A stretch of 64,000 bases of DNA. Origin: Persicaria tinctoria. Taxonomy: Eukaryota; Streptophyta; Magnoliopsida; Caryophyllales; Polygonaceae. Of this stretch, positions 53,219-64,000 are shown piece by piece. Where the stretch lies: assembly GCA_037127255.1 (NCBI GenBank), contig JBANSL010000013.1, positions 26,321,688-26,385,687 of the forward strand, in the 5' to 3' direction. The notes below the pieces were generated by a model that made no database searches, was not told the origin of the DNA, and saw only the letters and a program-made list of their open reading frames with translations. The translations under genes were made by a program, and so were the position numbers. Within the stretch, counting starts at the first letter, position 1. Every line of letters starts with the position of its first letter.

Positions 53219-56200
53219 TTCACCTGAAAAAATTAGCTGCTTTTTAATCTTCTCTTTCGATCGGTATAGGTGTTGTATATTAAAATGATATCTGTGTGTG
53301 TTATTTCCTTAAAATGGCTTTTTATTTTGAAAAAGATGGGTTTATTTTTTCCTTTTTTAAAAAAGAAGCTTTATTTTTTATCATATTCAGTTTTTATTCA
53401 GGTTGTCTATTTCCGGGGCTATGTTAAAAGTATATAATCAAATGAAATAATAACATGCCTAAGAAAGGTTGAACTGAAATAAAGGAATAGAGAGCATGTA
53501 ATTAATTACTGTGAGATCGAATAATAATTAATCTCACGAAATCTAGCCAAGTGATATACTCCTCTCGCCTTTTCCTTCTCCTGCACGTTTAGGAAAATTA
53601 ATTTAATTAGGGTGTTTTTATATACACCGCAAATCTAACGTAAAAAATGCACGTCGTTAAATCTAACGTAAAAAATGCACGTCGTTACGACGTGCAAGCC
53701 TTCTGACTAATTAGCGTTTAGAAAAAATTAATTAACCCCTTTTAACCATGCACGTCGAAATTGACATGCATGATTTGGGGTGTATATAACGAAACCGTTT
53801 AATTATCTACTTTTGTGAAGTGAAACAACAACAACAATAACAACCCAGTATTTCCCGCGAGGCAGGGTCTGGGGGTCAGGATGTACACACTCTTTCTCCG
53901 AATAAGTCGAGAGAGTGTTTTCGAATGACCCGAAGCGAAAGGAGAGATAAACCACAAGGACACATGATACATAGTAGGAAGAGGAGTCAGTATAGATGTA
54001 AAACAGATGACAGAAAAGAAGCAAAATCAAACGGACACAACATTATAACCCCCAAACTGTAAACATCTGCCACCCGGATTCATCTCCTCCACTGATCTCT
54101 ATCCAATGCAGTAACCTCTGAAAGGTTAAGCTGATTGAGATCTTGACGGATAACCTCCATCCAACTCTTCTTCGGTTTACCTATCTCCCTACGAATAGCT
54201 CCCAGGTCCAACAACTCACACCTCCGAACTGGTGCCGGACTAGGTCTCCTTTTGAACGTGCCCAAACCATCGCAATCTGAACACCCTCAGTTTGTCTACA
54301 ATACTCGCAACTCCCACTTTCCTTCTAATGTCCACATTCCTGATTTTGTCAAGTCTGGTATGACCACTCATCCATCGCAACATTCTCCTCTCAGCCGCTG
54401 ACAACTTCTGTTATTGAGCTTTCGTGATTGGCCAACACTCAAAGCCATACAGTAATGCCGGTCTAACCACCACCTTGTAGAATTTACCTTTCAGTTTAGC
54501 CGGGACCTTCTTGTCACAAAGCACCCCTGACGCTCTTCTCCAATATCTAAGCCACCCCGCATGTACTCGATGATCGACATCTCTGTCTACTCCCCCATCG
54601 CTTTGAACAAATGATCATAGGTGCTTGAAAAACTCTTTCTTGGGGACGAGATCTTCCCCCAAAATGACTGACGCCTCTAGATCCCTAATCTCTGCAAAAC
54701 GAAATTGCACATATTCGGTCTTGGTTCCACTCAGTCTAAAACCCTTAGACTCCAGCACCTCTCTCCACATCTCTAGCTTGTGAGCCAAACTCGATCTTGA
54801 GTTGTCCACTAGCACAGTGTCGTCAGCAAACAACATGCACCAAGGGACCTCTTCTTGAAACGGAGTAAGGAATATCCATAGCCATGCCAGAGTGAACATA
54901 AACAAGCTTAGAGCCGAACCCCTGATGTAGCCCCACTTGAACTTGAAAGTAGTCTGAATCTCCACTCGGTGTTCTAACGCTAGTCAGTTCACCATCATAC
55001 ATATCTCTGATAGCTTTGATATACGTCTCTGGAACTCCCTTTTCTACCAAGCTACTCCACAACAACTCTCTCGAAACCCTGTCATAAGCCTTTTCGATAT
55101 CAATGAAGGTCATACGCAGATTCTTCTTCCTATCTCTGTGCACCCCGATCAAACGCCTCAACAAGTTAATAGCTTCTACTACTGATTTGACAGACATGAA
55201 GCCAAACTAGTACTCTGAAACTTGAATCAATCTTCGAAGTCTCACCTCTAAAACCCTCTCCCAAAGCTTCATCGTGTGACTCGGCAACTTAATACCTTTG
55301 TAGTTACTGCAACACTGAACCTCCCCTTTGTTCTTGTAGACCGGAACCAATTTACTAAGTCTCCATTCCAATGGCATCTTTATTGTCCGAAGGATAACAT
55401 TGAAAATAGATGTCAGCCAAGCCATCCCTCTGCCCCCCCCCCCAACCATTTTCAAATGTTCCCCGGAATGTCATCTAAGCCAGATGCTATATTGTTCTTC
55501 AATTTACAGACTCCTCCCTTAACTTCCCCAATCAAAATGCGCCGGTGAAAAGCGTAGTCTAAATGATCTGAAGGATCAGAACTCCCAACCGAAGAGTTGT
55601 GCTCCTCATTGAGCAATTCAGAGAAGTACCTTTTCCATCTTCCCTTGATCCACGACCAGCACTTGATCGTTCTCATCTTTGACACATCTGAAGTGAAAGT
55701 AAAATAAATAAATAAAATCAATATTCCGTAGTACGGGATAGTAATACGGAGTATTTCATTTGGGTTTTGGTTATTGGGTTAGTTTTGGATTGATTTATTT
55801 GGATTTTAGATTACTTGTAAGTATTCGTTACCCGTGCGAGTGCGCGTTTTGTTAGTAATTATATTTTATTATATTATTTTTTATTAAAAATATTATATTA
55901 TTAATTGACGCTGCTTAAAAAATAAAACTAAATTGACGTGGCTCACAAAAATAAAATCATATGTATTATATTCAATTTGATTTAAAACTAGAATAATTAA
56001 CTAAATATTCCTTCTTCTTCTTTTAAAATCTTGAAGGCATGATACATTGGTTACATTGGTACATATTTATATATAGATATGTTATATCCAATTTGATATA
56101 AAATGTAGAATAATTGACCAAATATTGGATAGATTATTTGATTTAAAAAGATAAGTTTTCTACTCCGTAACTAATTAAGATATAAGGTTGAATATTTATA

Positions 56201-58894
56201 AAAATAAGTGGGATCATTGATTGAGATAGAAAAATTATATTGTCTTATTAATTGACACATCTGTGAATTGAAATGGCAAAATTATATGGGATTATTAATT
56301 GACACATATGTGAATTGCATCAAAACTCGTTCCAGGCCTCTATTTGTGTGTGTGTACAAGGTTAGTACCCGCATTGTGTGCGGTTTTTTTAGTATAAATA
56401 AATTTGATACTAAAACTCATTTATTCAATTAATTAATTTTTTCCATACTTCTGATTTCTCAAATCTTAATGAATTTATACTTTATTAGTATAAAAGTTAA
56501 TTTCTCCTTACTCCTTACTTCTTACTCGTATATAAAACAACATATGAAAAGCTAATTTCTCATATCTGAATAAATTTATACTTTATTGACAACATATTTA
56601 TGAAAAGTTAGTATATATGAGCAGAAACAGCAAAATAACATACCTTGTAACCAATCAACACGTTATTTCGAAAAGCTTACCAATGAAATTGTAAACAAAG
56701 TCATAAATTACCTGCAATAAGAACACCAAAAAGAAGGGAGAAGACGTCAATGTTTGTGAAATAACATTAACAATCTAAACTATATATAGGTCAAAATCTA
56801 GAAAAACTATCCATAATTATATGTGTATAAAATCCAAAAATATATTACCTCCGTTCAGAAATAGACGTCGTTTGACTTTTTTGCACGTTTTTTAAGGAAC
56901 TAAAAACTATATAAAATATCAAATTTTTAGTAATTTTAAATTCAATATAAATACTTATTAATAATAAGTATCATATTATTAAAAAAATTGTTTAAAAAGT
57001 TAATATTTTATATAGTTTTTAGCTCATTAAAAAACGTGTCAAAAAGTCAAACGACATCTACGGAGTATTTCGTAGTTGTAATCATGGGGATTATAAACAC
57101 CATCATTGAAGGTGTTTCGTAGTTGCATAGATCAAGTTCAACATTGGTTATCAGCCAAGAGAAATATAATGACACTCTTATAAACCTAAGTAACTTACCC
57201 ATGCCATTAAGGTTTATGGAAAACACAACCGTGTCATAGGTAAGTTTAGTTATGGTTGTTGTTGTTGTGTAATTTGAATATGACCATCCTCTTCACATCC
57301 CTATCTGAAAGTGATAAGATCATCATCTCTTTCTTTTAGAGGGGAGAAAGGGTTAGTTTATGTTATTCTTATATTCGATGAAAGGTGGGAAGTGGGAACG
57401 TGACAGAGGAAAATGAGTTTTCAAGCTATGGTGATGAAGGAGAGTATAGACTACACTTTTCTAAAAACAAAGCTTACATTTAAGGAAGGGTATCACCTTT
57501 TCGAGGTAGGCGATGACATGGATTTGAAGGCATACAAGTTCTTGAACACCATATTGGAGGAACAAGCATGGACCACATAACTCTATATATGCTTTAGTGC
57601 GAGATAGAAGAACCACTCATGACAATGGATCTGCTACCTCTCATGCCTTTACAACGAACAACACTCCATTCGTGGGTGAGTATATCACCCATGATCCATT
57701 TAGACAAGGAGAACCGAGGTTGATTCTTAGAAAAATGATTCATCGTGTCACTCACTCCATTTCACAAATATATCAACTCAACATTTGTCAATAAACCCCC
57801 TTGCCTCGCCATTCCAAGACACCAATTACATTCTCCATGTAACCTATTAAGTCATACATGTTACATTTTCCACTTTTCATTCGTGTCATCCATTACATTA
57901 TCAATGTCACTACTTAATTTATACATACATGTCACATTTTCCTTTATTAAGTTTTTAAAAAGTCATACTTCTCACTTTTTATCCATGTCATTCATTACAT
58001 TCTCTATGTCACTCCTTAACATATACATATTACCCATTACATTCTCCATATCACCTCTTAACCATTTCTAACTGAAGTTCCCTTCCCCTTCATTTGGCTT
58101 TTAAAAATACCCCCTTTTCACTGTTCATTCATCCTTCTATGTCACTCTTTAACATAAGTACATATTATCCATTACATTCTCCATATCATCCCTAAACCAT
58201 TTCCAACTGAATTCTCCTTTTCCTTCGTTTGACTTTTGAAAATCTCCCTTCTTCATTTTTCATCCATCCTTTTATGTCATCTCTTATCCCTCTTTTGATT
58301 TGAAAGCATATTAATGACTCTCATTTATTGTTTCTTACAACTTTGTTTTCCAAATAAAGCAACCCTCTATTCCAAGTTTAACTATCATAGATAGGGGTGG
58401 ACACAAATCCCGCAAATCCCGATCCCGTCCCGGTCCCGTCCCGATCCAGGTGGGATTTAGGACAAAATAGCGAATCCCGTCCCGCAAAAATTATGCGGGA
58501 CGAAACGCGGGACGATCCCGGTGGGATCTCGCAAATCCCGTCCCATCCCGCATATAATAATAATAATAATAATTTTTATAATAATAATAATATTATAATA
58601 TTATAGAATAATAATAATATATTATTAGTATTATTATTTTGAGCAAATATTATTTATAACTATAATAATAATTTTCAATTTATAATAATAATAATAATAA
58701 TAATAATATATAATATTATAATACAATTTAATAATAATATTAATTTATAATAAAATTATTATTATTATTATATCATATTATATTTTTTTCTTGTAAAGTA
58801 TAATTATTTTATAATAATAACGATAAAAATAAGTTATTTTATTTTATTTTATTTTTAATTATAACGTGGGATTATTATTATTATTATTTTATTC

Positions 58895-58941
<47 letters not shown>

Positions 58942-61900
58942 AAAACAGATTACAAGAAATTAGTGGGCAACCGAGATACTATCTGGGCACCCACTCCTTT
59001 AGCGATAACAAAGCCAAGTCTAGTAAAAATATAACGTGCAGCACGAGCCCCATCATCCTGAGATACCGAGAATTTCTGAATCCGCTTCAGCAATGCAATC
59101 GCATTTGTATCCAACTCCCCCAATGAAGAGAATGAGAAGGGTAGGAAACCATAACCAGTCGCCGTACACAAATCTCGATACTTGACACACTTACGTCGAG
59201 CAGCATCAACAACAGCACGACCAGGCATAAAGTCAGAAATTCTAGACTGAGTCAATGGAGAGGATCCCATCAGATCGACACACACATCCCGCCCATTTAG
59301 AGTTACAAGAGGCAAATAGCTAATTAAATACGGTATTCTTCCTAACTATCAATCGATAATTAGACAATATTGGTAAATCTCGTCTCAATTCCTTTCCGTC
59401 CTGATCTAGTAAGATAATGTAGCCAAATATGTTGAACATTATAATTAATTATACAATCATTGTATGAATTAATAATAGTATTATAATATTAATATTATTA
59501 TTAATATTATTATTATTATTGAATAATATAGTTGATAATAATACCATATTCAACATATTATACTAAATAATGAATTATGAAAGCATTTTTCACTTTGCAA
59601 ATTTATATAATATTTTATTATTTTTATATGCGGGACAAGGCCCGTCCCGTCCAGACACCATCCCGTCCCGATCCCGTCCCGAAAAACAAATGTCAATCCC
59701 GTCCCGTCCAGACACCATCCCGTCCCGAAAAAAAAATGTCAATCCCGTCCCGAAAAAAGTTCGCGGGACAAGTCCCGTCCCGGCCCAATCCCATCCCGTC
59801 CCGTCCCGTGCCCACCCCTAATCATAGGTAGTTTTTGCATATTTCAGATGAGTTGGTATATAGATTTGCAAATTTCTATAGGGTTTAGTTATGAAAAATG
59901 GTTTTGATTTTGGTAAAACTACTTCAAATAACTCAAACTTTGGTGAATGAGCAGGTAGCACCATGAACTTTATAAAGCGACAAAAATAACCCAAACTTTT
60001 ACTACTATGTGCTTATATCACCACCAGACACCAATATCTTTTGTTAAATAAAAAATAACACCTAAAATTTATAGTTTTGAAATAAAATCTAAAACAATAC
60101 TTAAACTAGGTTTTTTTTAATCGAAATAACACAAAAGGTAAAAATTTTAAATGAAAAATAAATTTTCGACTTAAGATAATTGAAAAAAAAAATATCGCTA
60201 ATTTATGTCATATTTTAAAAACCCAAAATTTGGTTTGAACAAATGATATAAGTTAGAAATATTTTTGTAAAATATTTCTCAAAAGAATTTTTTAATAAAA
60301 ATTATACAAAATATAACTTTTTATGTATATTACCTTTAAATACTTCTCAAATGATATAACTTTTTATATTTTTCAAATAGGACATAAGAAATATTAAACT
60401 AGGTTTTTAATCAAAATTACACAAAGTATACATTTTTTAAAATAAAAAATAAATTTTTTTTGCTTAAGATAATTGGAAAACAATTTCTATTTTATTTCAT
60501 ATTTCAAAAACCCATAATTTGGTTAGAACAAATTATATAAGTTATAAATATTCTCAACTGAGATACTCCTTATATTTTTAATTTGCTGTATTTTTGTTAA
60601 TTTATTATTATTTTTTTAATTAAATAATAAATTAAAATAATTCATTTGAGAAATATTTTACAAATATAATTCTAACTTATATCATTTTTTCAAACCAAAA
60701 TTTTGGGGTTTTTAAAATATGACGTAAATTAGCGATATTTGTTTCAACTATCTTAAATAAAAAAAAATCATTAAATTTTTTTTACCTTGTGTGTAATTTT
60801 GATTAAAAAAAACCTAGTTTAATATTGTTTAGGTTCTATTTCAAAACTGTAAAATTTAGGTGTAATTTTGTTTATTTTAAAAAAGACATTGGTGGTGATA
60901 TAAACACATAGTAGTAAGAGTTTGGGTTATTTATGTCACTTTATAAAGTTTATGGTGCTACCTGCACACCCAACATAAGTTTGGGTTATTTGAATTAGTT
61001 TTACCTTTTGATTAAAAACCTAGTTTAATATTTTTTAGGTCCTGTTTGAAAAATATAAAAAGTTATATCATTTGAGAAATATGTAAAGGTAATATACATA
61101 AAAAGTTACATTTAAAGGTAATATACATAAAAAGTTATATCTAACTTATATCATTTGTTCAAACCAAATTTTGGATTTTTAAAATATGACATAAATTAGC
61201 TATTTTTTTTCAATTATCTTAAGTCGAAAATTTATTTTTCATTTAAAAAATTTACCTTTTGTGTTATTTCGATTAAAAAAACCTAGTTTAAGTATTTTTT
61301 TTAGATTTTATTTCAAAACTATAAAAGTTAGGTGTTATTTTTTATTTTACAAAAAGATATTAGTGTCTGGTGGTGATATAAGCACATAATAGTAAAAGTT
61401 TGGGTTATTTTTGTCACTTTATAAAGTTCGTGATGCTACTTGCTCACCCCACCAAAGTTTGGGTTATTTGAATTAGTTTTAGCTTTGCTATATTCACTAC
61501 CAATTGTTGTATATTATATAACCACTAAATAACATGAAATTATGTAATTATATTATATAACCACTAAATAACATGAAATTATGTAATTATATTATATAAC
61601 CACTAAATAACATGAAATTATGTAATTCAATAATTACATATTAATTGTCTGATCTAGTTGATTCTGAAGTTAGACTAATAAAAATGGATACAAATAAAGC
61701 TAAATTTAACTTATTTTTTCCAAGATTTTTCATAGCAAAAACAAGTGATAAGTGAAATGGTAGGTCGATGGGGGATTGATTAGGTGAATTTTTTTGCACT
61801 GGATTGTGTGAAAAAATGAGTTTACCCATTCAACCCACAACTCATTTCCACGCTTAAAAACCAGCAAGGGTAAAAATAATTCTCCTCATGGAAGGGAGAT

Positions 61901-64000
61901 GAGGGACAAGGATGATGATCATTGCCTTAATCCTTGTCCTACACAATTCCTATGGATTTTTAAATTTCTTGACAAGAAATGAGAGAAAAACTAGAGTTGC
62001 GAATATAAAATAAAAGGTATGAAACCATCAAAATAAAAATACAGATTTGTTCTTCTTGCTATGTTTGGATAACCATGATTTATGAATTATATGCATAATA
62101 CTGCATTATAAGAGCATCTTTAATGGTGGTACTTCAAGTACCATAACAATTAAAGAAAAAAGAAATGTAAGAAAAAGTAAGATTTTTAAAAGAACTCATA
62201 AAGAAAAGTAAGCTCAAGTATCATGTGTGTGATACTCATTCTTACACAATACAAAAAGCAATTTTGATACAAAAAGTGAACTAAGATACTCATGTCAAGT
62301 ATCATGGTTGTGGAGTACCAAATATTAAAATGAGGAGAAATGACAAAAAGCATGTTATGGTACTCAACAGAAGTACCAAGGTTAAAGGTTAAAGATGCTC
62401 TAATATGCATTATAAATCATAGTATATATCATAGCTATTCAAACATAGCCTGTTCAAATCTCAAACCCACTCATTTTCATTTTCTTTTTGTATTAATTTT
62501 CTATTATTAGACATAACAACCAACTTCACTAGTAAATTTGCCTCTCAAATTCATTCATGAGAGCCAAACCGTTGAGTAGGTCAAGTAATTTGGGGCTTTT
62601 AGACCTTATATAGTTAGCTAATTTAAATCGCTTTGCTAATTTGGGGGTTTCGTTCAAGTAATTTGGAATTTACATAATGAACTGCATCAAAATCCACTTA
62701 ACTTGCTACAAATTTCACAAAAATGTGTCTCGTTTTTCATGTGCAGTGTCACCCACCAAGATCCAGCAAGTTGCACTAACACTTGTCCGAGAACACAAAG
62801 GGCAGTACAACTTGCTCATCACCAGCGACCAGAAACAAGAGATGGATTGCCATTCATTCATCCAAAGGATCAGACTCATCGACGACGAAATCCCCATCAT
62901 TGGCACGTTTCAATGACTCCTCGTCCTTTCCACCTGAAAAGCATTGTGTTTTTAATCCAACATTTCCATTCTTGAATGCAGTTGTTTCATCCTTGGAGAG
63001 CAATGCTGATCAGGGGCTGAGAACTTTGTTCGACACCGCATGCTATCTGGTTAACAAGCCGGTAACTGAGAATGCCTTGTGGCATGTGCTACAACGACAT
63101 CTACTGAGACGAACAAGTGGCAATGGAAGTTCGCTTGTAGTAGGCAATCAGACGACAACGAAGGGAGATCATAGAGAAGAAGAGCATGATGGTTTGCAAG
63201 TAGAAAAGAATCGAAACCTAAAGAGAAGCAAACCATGTGAAAACGAAGATGAAGAAGCTGCAAAGGAAAACGGTAATGGAAGCAAAACTATGAAGGTAAG
63301 TGCAAGTGCACGCCCAACATTTGATCCCGAGCAGCACAAGAAGCTCATGGAATCGGTTGCTTATGGTGGTAAGACCAAACAACATCTTGTCACACAACTT
63401 CAAATTAGCTTGCCATTTTGATATATAGCTAACGTTTACGACTTGTGTTTCCTTCAAGGTCCTACAAAACCTATCGGCGTGACTGACTATCTTTCTAGCA
63501 CGAGGCAAGATAGGGAAAAGAAGATCAAAGGAGCTTTCAGCACCACACCGCGTGCACCTTGGACCCAGCATCTGTATCAGAGGTTTGTGCAAGCGATGTC
63601 TTACAGTAACCTACCAGGTAATGATCTTAACCCATCATATAGTTTGCAGTCTTTTATTCCTTGCAACAGAGTCAGTTTATTTATGATTTCTGTTATTCTT
63701 CTAGGCATCGGAGGCTATGGCTATGGAGTTCAACAGCCTCATCATCCCTTTCAGATGACTGGTCTAAGGCCACGGCCAAGCTGGGTGTCTCCACAGGGCT
63801 GGAGAACCCAGCTGCAGTCGGAATTTCTGAACAGCACATCAGATGTGGCATGGGGTGTAGGTGGTTACCCGCTGTTTGGATTGAGTAGCCATTGTAAAGC
63901 TCCCGCAACCATCAATGGAGGATTGAATATTGCTGAAGGCTGTATGCCCATCAATGGAATAGATCAGAGCTTGAACCTTGGGACACAAGTCAACCCCATA
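52615..64000 (+). CDS. pseudo-response-regulator, type-B ARR-like (partial, runs off the right edge)
   Basis: Five exons join with correct phases: 52615-52750, 62747-62906, 63001-63368, 63459-63617 and 63705 to the window end, 373 codons so far. Residues 17-120 follow a receiver domain: [11 protein letters not shown], then [30 protein letters not shown] and ACYLVNKPV. The acidic pair DD is E-Y, and in an ungapped alignment the phospho-acceptor Asp is Ser (ITS for ISD); only the Lys of KP remains. A phosphorelay role by Asp phosphorylation is therefore unlikely. A Lys/Glu-rich linker ([19 protein letters not shown]) leads to a GARP/Myb-like start, [20 protein letters not shown], where the usual Trp is Phe; the rest is weak, and [17 protein letters not shown] may be a second, degraded match. 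Type-B ARRs are nuclear transcription factors of cytokinin signalling; this member is probably a divergent DNA-binding or inactive relative. The 94-base intron 62907-63000 is less certain than the others. Intron 1 is 9,996 bases. Confidence 0.7.
52791..53220. repeat. microsatellites at the start of intron 1
   Basis: A (TTA)n run lies at about 52797-52835 and an (AT)n run at about 53190-53218. Between them is AT-rich intron sequence. Confidence 0.85.
53619..53789. mobile_element. small TIR element, about 170 bp
   Basis: TTATATACACCGCAAAT at 53619 is inverted as ATTTGGGGTGTATATAA ending at 53789. Inside, TCTAACGTAAAAAATGCACG is tandemly duplicated and CACGTCG/CGACGTG forms a short palindrome. 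No TSD determined; classification open. Confidence 0.45.
53826..55689 (-). mobile_element. RTE-clade LINE, 5'-truncated, in intron 1
   Basis: Minus-strand segments give RT in order: [14 protein letters not shown] (55.5 kb), [36 protein letters not shown] (about 55.1 kb), [23 protein letters not shown] (54.83 kb) and EYVQFRF. The 3' end is ...TACTGGGTTGTTATTGTTG repeated, the (TTG)n tail of plant RTE elements. A 9-bp GAAGTGAAA at 53817-53825 and 55690-55698 fits a TSD. Several frameshifts inactivate it. The 5' endonuclease region is missing. Confidence 0.85.
56848..57065. mobile_element. Stowaway-like (Tc1/Mariner) MITE
   Basis: CCTCCGTTCAGAAATAGACG and the inverted right end CTCCGTAGATGTCGTTTGAC share the CTCCGT start and a long homologous arm (GTCGTTTGACTTTTT ... 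ACTATATAAAATAT). TA dinucleotides flank it at 56846-56847 and 57066-57067. 218 bases, no ORF. Confidence 0.8.
57068..58383. other. intron sequence with repeated CATTACATT phrases
   Basis: From about 57780 to 58290 the phrases TGTCACTCCTTAAC, ATTACATTCTCCATAT and CCCTTCCCCTTCATTTG recur several times, an irregular degenerate tandem pattern. A stretch at 57400-57580 can be read as [20 protein letters not shown] but I recognise no family. Confidence 0.4.
58392..59820. mobile_element. hAT-type element, 1.43 kb, with an internal ORF
   Basis: Ends TAGGGGTGGACACAAATCCC and, inverted, TAGGGGTGGGCACGGGACGG. The flanks ATCATAGA (58384-58391) and ATCATAGG (59821-59828) match at 7 of 8 bases, the hAT TSD length. 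Both terminal parts are runs of CCCGTCCCG-type repeats, the middle is (TTA)n-rich, and a minus-strand ORF lies at 58950-59315. No hAT transposase. Confidence 0.75.
58950..59315 (-). pseudogene. RT-associated C-terminal fragment inside the hAT-type element
   Basis: The 121-codon frame contains [54 protein letters not shown] and [18 protein letters not shown] associate these phrases with the C-terminal part of plant proteins annotated as reverse-transcriptase-domain proteins; that is recollection, not a search. RT motifs are absent, so only the tail was picked up. It sits between the TTA-rich tract and the right GC-rich arm. Confidence 0.45.
59912..61483. mobile_element. AT-rich foldback element, about 1.57 kb
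   Basis: The left end GGTAAAACTACTTCAAATAA and the right end, inverted, GCTAAAACTAATTCAAATAA continue as long inverted arms with phrases in mirrored order: GAACTTTATAAAG, AATAACCCAAACTTTTAC, ATATCACCACCAGACAC, TTAAACTAGGTTTTTT, CCCAAAATTTGGTTTGAACA. A second copy of the right arm end lies at about 60830-61003, so the right half is partly duplicated. No ORF. No clear TSD. Confidence 0.7.
61513..61628 (+). repeat. 39-bp tandem repeat, three copies
   Basis: ATTATATAACCACTAAATAA followed by CATGAAATTATGTAATTAT is repeated with spacing 39 (ACCACTAAAT at 61521, 61560 and 61599), nearly identical each time. Confidence 0.9.
62112..62400. mobile_element. PIF/Harbinger (Tourist-like) MITE
   Basis: GAGCATCTTTAA at the left and TTAAAGATGCTC at the right are perfect 12-bp inverted ends, flanked by TAA (62109-62111 and 62401-62403). 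289 bases, no gene. It lies 350 bases before exon 2 of the response-regulator-like gene. Confidence 0.85.

Noticed and set aside
57400..57580. Possible MULE transposase or FAR1-like fragment ([20 protein letters not shown])
   Set aside because: Too short and without catalytic or zinc-finger motifs; similarity impression not strong enough.
58397..58606. Pro/Asn-rich ORF at the left end of the 58.4-kb element
   Set aside because: It is only the translation of CCCGTCCCG repeats and a (TAA)n tract.

Overview
The window looks like nuclear DNA of a flowering plant, most likely a eudicot. Introns are AT-rich with GT-AG ends, and there are plant-type L1 and RTE LINEs, copia and Ty3-type LTR elements, and hAT, Mutator, PIF/Harbinger and Stowaway elements with clean target-site duplications (TSDs). 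I see no bacterial or organellar gene block and cannot name the species. Only two genes look like ordinary host genes. One, on the minus strand (10.4-12.5 kb), encodes a small protein ending in a RAD60/NIP45-type SUMO-like domain. The other, on the plus strand (52.6 kb to past the right edge), is a pseudo-response-regulator related to type-B ARRs, whose first intron is about 10 kb and full of transposons. Everything else is transposon-derived or unrecognised.

Layout. 1-3.3 kb: 3' end and LTR of a Ty3-type element against a decayed L1 fragment. 4.4-5.9 kb: an element with about 280-bp terminal inverted repeats (TIRs) carrying an isoflavone-reductase-like gene fragment. 5.9-6.5 kb: a Harbinger-type MITE. 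8.2-9.0 kb: an L1 RNase H tail. 12.7-21.3 kb: a three-level nest, in which a hAT-type MITE is split by a copia element with unusual LTR ends, itself split just after the RT YVDD motif by a coding-poor LTR element full of 90-bp and 78-bp minisatellites. 21.4-23.3 kb and 34.5-36.0 kb: two copies of a retroposon family in opposite orientation. 23.5-24.3 kb: an RTE fragment. 25-32 kb: mostly unrecognised sequence, with an LTR-like remnant and a 165-bp hAT-type MITE. 32.8-34.1 kb: another retroposon.

36.5-50.9 kb is one L1 LINE, bounded by an 18-bp TSD and opened up by a 1.88-kb solo LTR, a 4.87-kb Mutator-like element and a 391-bp hAT-type MITE. The Mutator-like element holds the most interesting content. 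Its exons combine a presequence-like N-terminus with the C-terminus of a THEP1-type NTPase; all introns are phase 1 and the model gives a 181-codon reading frame. It also contains a foldback whose two ends are tRNA-like sequences in inverted orientation.

The pseudo-response-regulator intron (52.75-62.75 kb) holds a 5'-truncated RTE LINE, a Stowaway MITE, a 1.43-kb hAT-type element with an internal RT-associated ORF, a palindromic AT-rich foldback, and a Harbinger-type MITE. All matches to protein families come from motif recognition by eye, without database searches; coordinates of TSD-bounded elements were read directly from the sequence.
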